From: JBILVQ01 sp044370375
Lineage (GTDB): Bacteria; Bacteroidota; Bacteroidia; UBA4408
Length of the DNA stretch: 17,383 bases
NCBI GenBank assembly: GCA_044370375.1
Contig: JBILVQ010000047.1
Location: 1 to 17,383 of the forward strand
Direction: 5' to 3'
Shown: piece after piece, positions 6,886 to 13,785 of the stretch
Layout: each line of letters opens with the position of its first letter
Numbering within the stretch: the first letter of the stretch is position 1
Notes under the pieces: model-generated
Seen by the model: the letters and a program-made list of their open reading frames with translations, nothing else
Told to the model about the DNA's origin: nothing
Databases searched by the model: none
Program-made: the position numbers and the translations under genes

Positions 6886-7776
6886 ATGAAAAAAATTAAC
6901 CTTGCGTTACTTTTTTCTCTTTTCTATTGCCCCCTTTTTGCACAGCAAATTGCTGATACCGCTTTTTCTTTCAAGATAAAAAAACCTGCTTACCCTTATG
7001 GACAGGGTCCGGTAATAGCCTTGGACCAGGCCCATCTCAATTTTCATACCCTTGATGGTAGATATGCCTCTTTTGGAAAAATTTTAAAAAATGACGGCTA
7101 TCAATTAAAAGCCAACAAAAAAGAATTCTCTGTTCAATCTTTGGCGTTCATTCAAATTCTGGTAATTGCCAATGCATTGGGAGAAGACGGGCCCTGGGTA
7201 TTACCAACCAAACCTGCTTTTTCAAAAAAAGAAATTGAGGCGGTTACCGAATGGGTAAAAAATGGTGGCAGCTTATTTCTTTTTTCCGACCACATGCCTT
7301 TTGCAGGGGCAGCTGCAGGTTTGGCGGAGGCATTTGGATTTAAATGCTACAATGGTTTTGCCATCAAAAAAAATCAGCAGCCAGAAATTTTTTCAAAGGG
7401 CAATCACCTTTTGGAAACATCCATCTTTACCGAAGGAAGAGAACCCACAGATAGCCTATTTTTCTTTACGGGTCAGGCCTTTGAAGCTCCTGTTGGTGCT
7501 AAGATAATCAGCCGTTTGGACAGTAGTTATTTTTGTTATCTTCCAGAAAAGGCATGGGAATTCAATGACTCAACACCATCTCGATCAGGAGATGGATTGG
7601 TTAACGGAGCCTTCATGGAAATAGGAAAAGGGCGAGTAGTCATCATGGGTGAAGCGGCCATGTTTTCAGCTCAATTGGCGGGACCCGGACAACAGAAAAT
7701 TGGCATGAATCATCCTCAGGCAAGGCACAATGCTCAATTTCTGCTCAACCTGATTCACTGGCTTGATAAAAAATAA
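6886..7776 (+). CDS. Secreted DUF4350-like (glutamine amidotransferase-fold) protein
   Basis: A 296-residue protein with a signal peptide ('MKKINLALLFSLFYCPLFAQ'). The mature part reads like DUF4350 proteins: an opening 'VIALDQAHLNFHTLDGRY' with a conserved Asp-x-x-H-x-N, a strand 'FIQILVIANAL', 'EIEAVTEWVKNGGSLFLFSDHMPF', and late 'GKGRVVIMGEAAMFSAQL' and 'NAQFLLNLIHWL'. The G-G-S-L-F-L-x-x-D-H core resembles class I glutamine-amidotransferase-like folds without the nucleophile Cys, so it may be a sensing or binding domain rather than an enzyme. It is predicted periplasmic. ATG 6886 lies 4 bases after the upstream stop, so the two are probably co-transcribed. The biochemical role is unknown. 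Confidence 0.72.
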   Translation: MKKINLALLFSLFYCPLFAQQIADTAFSFKIKKPAYPYGQGPVIALDQAHLNFHTLDGRYASFGKILKNDGYQLKANKKEFSVQSLAFIQILVIANALGEDGPWVLPTKPAFSKKEIEAVTEWVKNGGSLFLFSDHMPFAGAAAGLAEAFGFKCYNGFAIKKNQQPEIFSKGNHLLETSIFTEGREPTDSLFFFTGQAFEAPVGAKIISRLDSSYFCYLPEKAWEFNDSTPSRSGDGLVNGAFMEIGKGRVVIMGEAAMFSAQLAGPGQQKIGMNHPQARHNAQFLLNLIHWLDKK

Positions 7777-7822
7777 AATTGGCTCAAGAAGAAAACTTCC
7801 GTTTACTGCATTGCCTACTTAT

Positions 7823-7866
7823 GTAACATTTGTCGCCAACATAAAAATTGTAATCAATCATCTTTG
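7823..7866 (+). promoter_or_regulatory. tauE promoter: Crp/Fnr-like dyad plus -7 box
   Basis: The dyad GTAAC-ATTT-GTCGC (7823-7836) starts exactly 36 bases before the -7 box CATCTTTG (7859-7866, one mismatch to TAnnTTTG). If the box starts near -12, the dyad is centred near -41.5, the class II activator position for Crp/Fnr proteins. The same layout recurs before the peroxiredoxin and CstB-like genes. This promoter also shows that translation starts at ATG 7886 and not at the far-upstream in-frame ATG 7763. Confidence 0.6.
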
Positions 7867-7885
7867 CAGCCACAAAAAAACACTT

Positions 7886-8683
7886 ATGGAAATCATTGGT
7901 TATATCGCTTCTATTCTAATTGGCGTTGCCTTAGGATTAATTGGTGGAGGAGGCAGTATTCTAACGGTTCCTGTCTTGGTATATCTCTTTCAGGTAGATG
8001 CCGTGTTGGCTACTGCTTATTCACTGTTTATTGTTGGCCTTACAAGTGCTGTGGGTTCTATCAACTACTTTAAAAAAGGATTGGTCAACATAAAAACCGC
8101 GGTTATTTTCGGAATTCCCTCCATTATTGCTGTATTTGCAACACGTGCGTGGATTGTTCCTGCCATACCTGCTGAGGTTTTCAGTGTAGGTAGTTTTTTG
8201 GTCACCAAAAGCATCCTGCTGCTCCTGTTGTTTGCCTTGTTGATGATTGCTGCTTCGTACAGCATGATAAAAAAATCAGGATCCACACATGGTGAGACCC
8301 AGGGAAAGCAAACGTTCAATTATCCCATGATTCTTCTTGAAGGAACCATTGTTGGTGTTTTGACCGGGTTGGTTGGTGCAGGTGGTGGATTTCTCATCAT
8401 TCCGGCCCTGGTGATTCTTAGTAAACTTCCCATGAAAGAGGCTGTTGGTACCTCCTTGGCCATTATTGCCGCCAAATCATTGATAGGCTTTTTTGGCGAA
8501 GGAGGAGAAGTAGCAATTGACTGGCTGTTTCTCTTTAAAGTTTCGGCCTTTGCCATTGCAGGAATTTTCATCGGCACAGCATTGTCGAAAAAAGTTGATG
8601 GTGCTCAACTCAAACCTGCTTTCGGTTGGTTTGTCCTCATCATGGGAATTTACATTTTAGTGAAAGAAACCCTTTTTCAATAA
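7886..8683 (+). CDS. TauE/SafE-family sulfite/sulfonate exporter-like membrane protein
   Basis: A 265-residue inner-membrane protein with about eight hydrophobic segments. It shows the internal duplication typical of TauE/SafE: 'GLIGGGGSILTVPVLVYLF' near residue 18 and 'GLVGAGGGFLIIPALVIL' near residue 161, the family's glycine-rich half-repeat motif. Members are thought to move sulfite, sulfonates or other sulfur anions. The start is ATG 7886, 20 bases after the -7 box; an upstream in-frame ATG at 7763 would overlap the previous gene and lie upstream of the promoter. The neighbours are sulfur genes. In Staphylococcus aureus a tauE-like gene sits in the cst operon beside the CstB homologue, which supports a role in removing sulfite or thiosulfate made during persulfide oxidation. 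Confidence 0.9.
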   Translation: MEIIGYIASILIGVALGLIGGGGSILTVPVLVYLFQVDAVLATAYSLFIVGLTSAVGSINYFKKGLVNIKTAVIFGIPSIIAVFATRAWIVPAIPAEVFSVGSFLVTKSILLLLLFALLMIAASYSMIKKSGSTHGETQGKQTFNYPMILLEGTIVGVLTGLVGAGGGFLIIPALVILSKLPMKEAVGTSLAIIAAKSLIGFFGEGGEVAIDWLFLFKVSAFAIAGIFIGTALSKKVDGAQLKPAFGWFVLIMGIYILVKETLFQ

Positions 8684-8704
8684 CCCTTGAAATTCATTGA
8701 AAAA
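8673..8704. terminator. 9-bp AT-rich inverted repeat at the tauE stop codon (possible weak terminator)
   Basis: TTTTTCAAT (8673-8681) and ATTGAAAAA (8696-8704) pair perfectly around a 14-base loop, overlapping the TAA stop of the exporter gene. There is no T-run on the 3' side and little G-C, so the termination call is weak. It would separate tauE from the independently promoted peroxiredoxin gene. Confidence 0.3.
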
Positions 8705-8744
8705 CATAGACTTTCTCGCACCCGAACGATAAAATCAGGGATAA

Positions 8745-8788
8745 GTGATAAATGTAACAAATGCAACCATAAATTAGCTTCACCTTTG
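8745..8788 (+). promoter_or_regulatory. Peroxiredoxin promoter: Crp/Fnr-like dyad plus -7 box
   Basis: The dyad GTGAT-AAAT-GTAAC (8745-8758) starts exactly 36 bases before the -7 box CACCTTTG (8781-8788, one mismatch to TAnnTTTG). The half-sites fit GTnAC read inward from either side (GTGAT and GTTAC). The spacing equals that of the tauE and CstB-like promoters. Confidence 0.6.
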
Positions 8789-8807
8789 CGACACAAAAAA
8801 TAAAAAA

Positions 8808-9455
8808 ATGGAAAACAACATAAACAGCAGCATGCCAAGAATTGGCGATCTAGCACCCGACTTCAAAGCATTAACCACCACCGGAGAAATTCAATTTTCT
8901 GAATACAACAAGAATAGTTGGGTAATATTGTTTTCACACCCTGCCGATTTTACACCGGTATGCACTACCGAAATGAGTGGATTTGCGCAGGAAAAAGATT
9001 TTTGGGCCAAAAACAACACCAAATTATTGGGTCTAAGCATTGATAGTATTCATGCTCATATTGCTTGGGTAAATGCGGTGAATGAAAAAACAGGCGTCTT
9101 GTTTTCTTTTCCCATCATTGCCGATTTAGACATGCGCATTGCCAAATTATATGGCATGCTACAGCCCGGAGAGAGCGAAACAGCCGCGGTTCGTGCGGTT
9201 TTCTTCATCGATCCGGCAGGAAAAATCAGATTAATCATGTATTACCCCTTGAATGTGGGCAGAAACATGGAAGAAATTAAAAGAGTCCTTTTGGCCCTAC
9301 AAACCTCCGATGAGCACAAGGTGGCCATGCCGCTGAATTGGATGCCCGGCGACAAAGTAATTGTTCCAGCACCCAAAACCCTTGAAGCCCTTGAAGAACG
9401 AAAAAACAGCCAGTTGGAAATGGTAGACTGGTACCTGGCAAAGAAATCTTTGTAA
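8808..9455 (+). CDS. 1-Cys peroxiredoxin (Prx6/AhpC-TSA family)
   Basis: A 215-residue cytoplasmic thiol peroxidase reducing H2O2 and organic peroxides. The peroxidatic motif 'HPADFTPVCTTE' has Cys52 with Thr49, and the catalytic Arg129 lies in 'ESETAAVRAVFFID'. The C-terminal extension 'MPLNWMPGDKVIVPAPKT' is typical of the Prx6 subfamily. There is no other cysteine in the protein, so it is a true 1-Cys enzyme that needs an external thiol or persulfide to resolve the sulfenate. It has its own promoter with the shared dyad and sits between tauE and the CstB-like gene, so it is probably part of the same response to sulfide, persulfide or peroxide. The start is ATG 8808, shortly after the -7 box. 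Confidence 0.95.
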   Translation: MENNINSSMPRIGDLAPDFKALTTTGEIQFSEYNKNSWVILFSHPADFTPVCTTEMSGFAQEKDFWAKNNTKLLGLSIDSIHAHIAWVNAVNEKTGVLFSFPIIADLDMRIAKLYGMLQPGESETAAVRAVFFIDPAGKIRLIMYYPLNVGRNMEEIKRVLLALQTSDEHKVAMPLNWMPGDKVIVPAPKTLEALEERKNSQLEMVDWYLAKKSL

Positions 9456-9468
9456 AAATCCATCCAAA

Positions 9469-9512
9469 GTAACCAAAGTTGCACAGCAATTCAAAAAATC
9501 ACCCGACCTTTG
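9469..9512 (+). promoter_or_regulatory. CstB-like gene promoter: Crp/Fnr-like dyad plus -7 box
   Basis: The dyad GTAAC-CAAA-GTTGC (9469-9482) starts exactly 36 bases before the -7 box GACCTTTG (9505-9512, one mismatch to TAnnTTTG). This is the clearest of the three dyads, one base from a perfect GTAAC-N4-GTTAC palindrome. ATG 9532 follows the box by 19 bases. Confidence 0.62.
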
Positions 9513-9531
9513 TGTCATCAATAAAAAAGCT

Positions 9532-10947
9532 ATGAAAATAGAACAAATTTATACAGGATGTTTAGCACAAGGTGCTTATTACATCACTGCTAACGGAGAA
9601 GCTGCCATCATTGACCCCTTGCGCGAAATCCAACCTTATCTGGACAGGCTTGAAAAGGACAATGTAAAATTGAAATACATCTTTGAAACGCACTTTCATG
9701 CTGATTTCGTTTCAGGACATGTTGACTTGAGTAAAAAAACAGGAGCTCCCATTGTGTACGGACCCAATGCGGCTTGTGTATTTGATTGTATCTCGGCCAA
9801 AGACGGACAACTGTTTGAAGTGGGCAATGTGAAAATTAAAGTCTTACATACTCCCGGTCATACCATGGAAAGTACCACTTTCTTACTCATTGATGAAAAT
9901 GGAAAAGACCATTGTATTTTTTCGGGAGATACCTTGTTTCTTGGAGACGTTGGAAGGCCCGACCTCGCGCAGAAAGCAGCCAGTATGACCCAAGAAGAAC
10001 TGGCAGGTTTATTATACGAAAGTTTAATGAACAAAATTATGCCATTGGCCGATGATGTGATTGTTTATCCTGCTCATGGTGCCGGAAGTGCCTGCGGTAA
10101 AAACATGATGAAAGAAACGGTAGACACTTTGGGTAATCAAAAGAAAGTAAATTACGCATTGAACCAACCCAATAAAGAAGAATTCATCAAAGCAGTTACC
10201 GATGGATTACTTCCTCCCCCAGCCTATTTTGGTGCCAATGTGGCCATGAACAAAGGTGGATACGAGAGTTTTGAAACGGTATTAAACAAAGGCATGACGC
10301 AATTAACTGCCAGTCAATTTGAAACCGTTGCTGAAGCTTCAAATGCATTAATTCTTGACACAAGAGACAGTGGTGTTTTTGCAAAAGGCTTTATTCCACA
10401 ATCTATCAACATTGGTATCAAAGGTGACTTTGCTCCTTGGGTTGGTTCCTTGATTGTTGATGTAAAGCAACCCATTTTATTGGTTACTGAACCAGGCATG
10501 GAAGAAGAAAGTATTACCCGTTTAAGCAGAGTGGGTTTCGATAATATTCTTGGCTACCTGAACGGAGGATTTGATGCCTGGAAAAAAGAGAACAAAGAAA
10601 TTGATACCGTGAACAGAATTACCGCTGAAGAATTTGCTAAACAATTCAAAAAAGAAAGCTCGGTTGTTTTGGATACCAGGAGAGAATCTGAATATGCTGC
10701 AGAACATGTTGATGAAGCATATAGTAAACCATTGGCCTATATCAACGATTGGGTGAAAGATATCAATCCGAAAGAGCATTATTTTATTCACTGTGCCGGA
10801 GGTTACCGAAGCATGATTGCTGCCAGTATCTTGCAGGCAAGAGGATACCGCAACTTTTCGGAAGTAGAAGGAGGCTTTAACGCCATTGCGAAAACCGATG
10901 TACCACGAACAGATTTTATCTGCCAATCAAAAGTAATGAAGGCTTAA
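9532..10947 (+). CDS. CstB-like persulfide dioxygenase/rhodanese fusion (MBL fold + pseudo-rhodanese + rhodanese)
   Basis: A 471-residue three-domain cytoplasmic protein. Domain 1 (~1-240) is a metallo-beta-lactamase fold with persulfide-dioxygenase features: 'THFHADFVSGH' (His54, His56, Asp58), 'HTPGHT' (His110), 'SGDTLFLGDVGRPD' (Asp133) and 'PAHGAGSACG' (His182, Cys188). Such enzymes use mononuclear Fe(II) to oxidise glutathione-type or CoA-type persulfide to sulfite. Domain 2 (~265-350) is rhodanese-like but has 'LLVTEPGME' in place of the catalytic Cys loop, so it is a pseudo-domain. Domain 3 (~355-460) is a competent rhodanese with loop 'CAGGYRS' and Cys421. This order matches S. aureus CstB, which turns persulfide into thiosulfate using the sulfite it makes. 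Own promoter upstream; terminator directly downstream. Confidence 0.93.
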   Translation: MKIEQIYTGCLAQGAYYITANGEAAIIDPLREIQPYLDRLEKDNVKLKYIFETHFHADFVSGHVDLSKKTGAPIVYGPNAACVFDCISAKDGQLFEVGNVKIKVLHTPGHTMESTTFLLIDENGKDHCIFSGDTLFLGDVGRPDLAQKAASMTQEELAGLLYESLMNKIMPLADDVIVYPAHGAGSACGKNMMKETVDTLGNQKKVNYALNQPNKEEFIKAVTDGLLPPPAYFGANVAMNKGGYESFETVLNKGMTQLTASQFETVAEASNALILDTRDSGVFAKGFIPQSINIGIKGDFAPWVGSLIVDVKQPILLVTEPGMEEESITRLSRVGFDNILGYLNGGFDAWKKENKEIDTVNRITAEEFAKQFKKESSVVLDTRRESEYAAEHVDEAYSKPLAYINDWVKDINPKEHYFIHCAGGYRSMIAASILQARGYRNFSEVEGGFNAIAKTDVPRTDFICQSKVMKA

Positions 10948-10974
10948 TCAAAGCTTCGAATTAATGAATAAAAC

Positions 10975-11010
10975 AAGCAGGAAGAACACAATTCTTTCTG
11001 CTTATTTTTT
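10975..11010 (+). terminator. Intrinsic terminator after the CstB-like gene
   Basis: AAGCAGGAAGAA (10975-10986) pairs with TTCTTTCTGCTT (10992-11003) over 12 positions with a single G-T wobble. The loop is the 5 bases CACAA, and TTTTTT (11005-11010) follows immediately after one A. This is a textbook Rho-independent terminator, 27 bases after the stop codon. It lies inside the longer in-frame version of the next gene that would begin at ATG 10964, which argues for ATG 11021 as the real start there. Confidence 0.8.
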
Positions 11011-11020
11011 CAATCAGAAA

Positions 11021-11347
11021 ATGGGAATACTCGACAAACTATTTGGAAACAATCCTTCAGCCGCACTCGAAAATGCTCTTGCAAAAGGCGCATATCTGGT
11101 TGATGTGAGAGGACCTGGCGAATTTGCCGGAGGAAGTGTGAAAGGAGCTGTGAATTATCCCCTTGATACGCTTTTTCAACACCTGAGCGAATTAGAAGGC
11201 AAAGAAAATATTGTTGTTTTCTGTAGAAGCGGGGCCCGATCAGCGCAAGCAAAAGCTTTGCTGGAAAGACAAGGTCATACGTCTGTAGTTAACGGAGGAG
11301 CTTGGCAAGATGTAGCATCCTCCCTTGAAAAAATTTCAAAAGCATGA
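11021..11347 (+). CDS. Single-domain cytoplasmic rhodanese (sulfurtransferase)
   Basis: A 108-residue single rhodanese domain without a signal peptide. 'YLVDVRGPGEFAGGSVKGAVNYPL' is the usual opening, and the active-site loop is 'CRSGARS' with Cys68, followed by 'ALLERQGHTSVVNGGAW'. It would transfer sulfane sulfur, probably to or from the CstB-like protein, thiols or cyanide. The chosen start is ATG 11021, since the earlier in-frame ATG 10964 would place a strong terminator inside the coding region and add a non-conserved tail. The stop overlaps the start of the next gene (ATGA). It is the first gene of a long, tightly packed run reaching the right edge. No promoter box is clear between the terminator and this start. 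Confidence 0.9.
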   Translation: MGILDKLFGNNPSAALENALAKGAYLVDVRGPGEFAGGSVKGAVNYPLDTLFQHLSELEGKENIVVFCRSGARSAQAKALLERQGHTSVVNGGAWQDVASSLEKISKA

Positions 11348-11706
11348 AAAAAATATTCCGTTCGAGCCAATATCTGTTGTTGATAATGCTCTGGGTTGCT
11401 ATAGCGATTAGCGGATGCAATTCTAACAGCGAACCCATTAATTTTAAAGAATCCTTACTGTTAGATGTAAGAACGCCTGAAGAATTCAGTGAGGGAAGCA
11501 TAGAAAATGCGATCAATATACCGGTTGATGAATTGGAATCCAGAATTGGTGAAATTAAAAACGATAAGCCCATTGTTGTTTTTTGTCGCAGCGGCAACAG
11601 AAGCTCAAGGGCCAAAAAGATTCTGGAGGAAAAGGGTTTTACAAATGTTATCAATGGAGGTGGTGTAGGAGACTTACAAGTTCAATTCGACCAAAAGAAA
11701 GATTAA
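11344..11706 (+). CDS. Lipoprotein rhodanese (envelope sulfurtransferase)
   Basis: A 120-residue rhodanese with an N-terminal lipoprotein signal: basic 'MKKIFRSS', a hydrophobic core, and lipobox 'AISGC' with Cys25. The domain has 'LLDVRTPEEFSEGSIENAINIPVD' and active-site loop 'CRSGNRS' with Cys81, then 'KILEEKGFTNVINGGG'. It closely resembles the rhodanese just upstream, so the pair looks like a tandem duplication with one copy sent to the periplasmic side. It may handle sulfane sulfur for the periplasmic SoxB-like and DsrE proteins. It overlaps the upstream stop by 4 bases and is followed 2 bases later by the next gene. Confidence 0.9.
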   Translation: MKKIFRSSQYLLLIMLWVAIAISGCNSNSEPINFKESLLLDVRTPEEFSEGSIENAINIPVDELESRIGEIKNDKPIVVFCRSGNRSSRAKKILEEKGFTNVINGGGVGDLQVQFDQKKD

Positions 11707-11708
11707 AC

Positions 11709-11927
11709 ATGAAAAGCTGGATGATTGAAAATAAATTATATTTCCTTGGTGCCCTCTTGGGAGCCCTGGCCGGATTCATTTATTGGAATCTTGTAGGTTG
11801 TTCTTCGGGTGGATGCGCCATTACGGCTAACCCTGTAAACAGTACACTCTATGGAGCCATGATGGGTGCGCTAGGGTTCAGTATCTTCAAGAAAGAAAAT
11901 CCGGGTAAGGAAAAGAAAACTGATTAA
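11709..11927 (+). CDS. DUF6132-like small membrane protein
   Basis: A 72-residue protein with two hydrophobic segments ('LGALLGALAGFIYW' and 'GAMMGALGFSIF') separated by a Cys-containing loop 'VGCSSGGCAITANP' with two Cys in C-x4-C. It recalls the DUF6132 family of Bacteroidota, often beside rhodanese and YeeE genes. The chosen start is ATG 11709; an earlier in-frame start at 11583 would overlap the lipoprotein rhodanese by more than 100 bases. The Cys pair could relay sulfur or bind metal, but this is only inference. Confidence 0.72.
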   Translation: MKSWMIENKLYFLGALLGALAGFIYWNLVGCSSGGCAITANPVNSTLYGAMMGALGFSIFKKENPGKEKKTD

Positions 11928-11950
11928 TTCAGCAATATAAAACAAACAAA

Positions 11951-12781
11951 ATGTTGAAAATTCTTATTCCTACCGATTTCTCGGTGCAAGCAGAATTCGC
12001 CTATTTGATGGTGAAAAAACTAGCAGAAAAGGTGCCGGTTGAAATTAACTTTTTACATATACTCAATACGCCTGATACGGTTACCCTAGATGCCAACGGA
12101 AAAATTAGCACTTGTGGTGAAATTGATGTAAAACATGTAGAGACACAAAAAGCAATTGCCGACAGAAACCTTCAGCAACTGGTTCAAATTTATGGGCCTG
12201 AAATCCGTACCCGTTTGGTTTTCGGAAAAGTAACCGAACAAATTATTGCGCAAGCCGAAAAAGAAAACTTCGATTTGATATGCATGGGAACAAAAGGTGC
12301 CTGGGGATTAAAAGAAAAAATATCCGGCACTGAAACACAAATGGTGGCGCGCAAATCCAAGGTTCCGGTCTTGTCATTGATGTGCGACCGATCAGAACTG
12401 GTGATCAAAAATATTTTGCTCGTTCACAATTTTAAAGAACAACAATCGCAGGATTTAAAATTATTACACCAACTTATCAATGCTTTTGATGCAAGGGTTC
12501 ACCTTCTTCAAATCAGTAAAACCAACACTGAAGAAGAAAAAGAGGAAATTCATCAACACATGAAAGTTTTTGCCAACAACAATCAACTGGCAGATTTCAG
12601 CATGCATGTTTTGCAGGATAAAGACGTTGAGAACGGAGTCATTCATTTCAACCAAATGAACAACATGGATATGATTTGTATAGGAACTCATGCCAAAACA
12701 AGTCTTTTCCACTCAAGTGCTACCGAAAAACTCATCAACCATTTATTCAAACCCATTATCTCTTTCCATCTGAAAAATTAA
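11951..12781 (+). CDS. Tandem-domain universal stress protein (UspA family)
   Basis: A 276-residue protein with two Usp domains. The first (~1-145) begins 'MLKILIPTDFSVQAEFAYLMVKKLAEKV' and has an ATP-loop-like 'MGTKGAWGLKEKISGTETQMV' followed by 'KVPVL'. The second (~150-276) begins 'IKNILLVHNF' and ends 'IGTHAKTSLFHSSATEKLINHLFKPI', a degenerate version of the G-x2-G-x9-G-[ST] motif. Universal stress proteins bind nucleotides and support survival under respiratory or oxidative stress. It sits between the small membrane protein (23-base gap) and the YeeE pair (7-base gap), so it is co-expressed with the sulfur genes; its role there is unclear. Confidence 0.88.
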   Translation: MLKILIPTDFSVQAEFAYLMVKKLAEKVPVEINFLHILNTPDTVTLDANGKISTCGEIDVKHVETQKAIADRNLQQLVQIYGPEIRTRLVFGKVTEQIIAQAEKENFDLICMGTKGAWGLKEKISGTETQMVARKSKVPVLSLMCDRSELVIKNILLVHNFKEQQSQDLKLLHQLINAFDARVHLLQISKTNTEEEKEEIHQHMKVFANNNQLADFSMHVLQDKDVENGVIHFNQMNNMDMICIGTHAKTSLFHSSATEKLINHLFKPIISFHLKN

Positions 12782-12788
12782 TTCCTCT

Positions 12789-13352
12789 ATGATAGCATTC
12801 CTTTCGCAGCCCTGGCCCTGGTATGTTTCCGGGACCATCATTGCCCTCATCATGTTTATACTATTGTACTTTGGTCAATCATTTGGATTCTCATCCAATT
12901 TAAGAACCATCTGTGCGGCAGCAGGCGGAGGAAAAGTGGCGTCTTTTTTTCAATTCGACTGGAAAAAACAAAGCTGGAATTTATTGTTTCTAGTAGGAGC
13001 AATTCTTGGCGGATATATTGCCAACCAATATTTGTCGGATGGAAAGCCTGTTGAGATTTCACAAAATACAATTCAGGATTTATCTGCACTTGGATTTGCT
13101 GCTCCCACCTCCATGCAACCCGATGAGTTGTTTAGTATCGAAGCCGCTTTTTCATTGAAAGGATTCCTTGTACTTGCCCTGGGCGGCTTTATGGTTGGCT
13201 TTGGTTCAAGGTATGCAGGTGGCTGCACTTCAGGACATGCCATTAGCGGACTTTCCAACCTTCAATTCCCATCGCTTCTGGCCGTTATTGGATTCTTTGC
13301 CGGTGGACTTTTGATGACCTATTTCATTTTCCCACTGATTTTCAAAATATAA
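12789..13352 (+). CDS. Half-size YeeE/YedE sulfur-compound transporter (subunit A)
   Basis: A 187-residue inner-membrane protein with about five hydrophobic segments. It contains the YeeE/YedE signature 'YAGGCTSGHAISG' with Cys146, and another Cys42 in 'LRTICAAAGGG'. In full-length YeeE proteins membrane-buried Cys residues pass thiosulfate through the membrane. Here the protein is split in two genes, the second following after 3 bases, as with the PmpA/PmpB pairs found near persulfide dioxygenase genes in Proteobacteria. The pair probably imports thiosulfate or sulfane sulfur. The start ATG 12789 is 7 bases after the stress-protein gene. Confidence 0.9.
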   Translation: MIAFLSQPWPWYVSGTIIALIMFILLYFGQSFGFSSNLRTICAAAGGGKVASFFQFDWKKQSWNLLFLVGAILGGYIANQYLSDGKPVEISQNTIQDLSALGFAAPTSMQPDELFSIEAAFSLKGFLVLALGGFMVGFGSRYAGGCTSGHAISGLSNLQFPSLLAVIGFFAGGLLMTYFIFPLIFKI

Positions 13353-13355
13353 CCC

Positions 13356-13769
13356 ATGAAGCTCCTTAAATTTCTATTGGTTGGTGTGATATTCGGCATT
13401 GTAATGGCGAAGTCAGAAGCCATGTCCTGGTTTCGTATTCAGGAAATGTTTCGCTTTCAATCTTTTCACATGTATGGCATTATTGGAACCGCTGTTGGGT
13501 TGGGCGCACTTGGTGTTTTTCTCATAAAGAAATTCAAAGTGCGGGATTTTAGTGGAAATATCATTAACTTTTCTCCAAAAGAAAAAGCTGTTACACGTTA
13601 TCTAATAGGCGGCTCCATCTTTGGATTAGGATGGGCCTTGAGTGGAGCTTGCCCAGGACCTATGGTGGTTAACATAGGCTACGGTTATATCACCATGACC
13701 ATTGTTTTCCTTTTTGCAATATTGGGTACTTTTTTCTACGGAATGGTGAAAGATAAACTTCCACACTAA
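13356..13769 (+). CDS. Half-size YeeE/YedE transporter (subunit B, DUF6691-like)
   Basis: A 137-residue membrane protein, with about four hydrophobic segments. It carries the second YeeE-type signature 'GWALSGACPGPMVVNIGYG' with Cys99, plus an early 'FGIVMAKSEAMSWFRIQEMFRF' segment typical of these small partners. With the preceding gene (3-base gap) it would make one two-part channel with a Cys from each subunit. The substrate is inferred from the family and neighbours as thiosulfate or a related sulfur anion; direction is not proven. Confidence 0.9.
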   Translation: MKLLKFLLVGVIFGIVMAKSEAMSWFRIQEMFRFQSFHMYGIIGTAVGLGALGVFLIKKFKVRDFSGNIINFSPKEKAVTRYLIGGSIFGLGWALSGACPGPMVVNIGYGYITMTIVFLFAILGTFFYGMVKDKLPH

Positions 13770-13785
13770 TTGTAAATCTTTCACC

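Noticed and set aside
7763..7885. Longer N-terminus of the TauE/SafE protein (start at ATG 7763)
   Set aside because: It would overlap the previous gene, lie upstream of the promoter found at 7823-7866, and add 41 residues without membrane character before the usual family start.
10964..11020. Longer start of the first rhodanese (ATG 10964)
   Set aside because: The added segment contains a strong intrinsic terminator and has no rhodanese similarity; ATG 11021 gives the normal domain start.
11583..11708. Longer start of the DUF6132-like protein (start at 11583)
   Set aside because: It overlaps the rhodanese coding region in another frame; ATG 11709 fits a 2-base operon gap.
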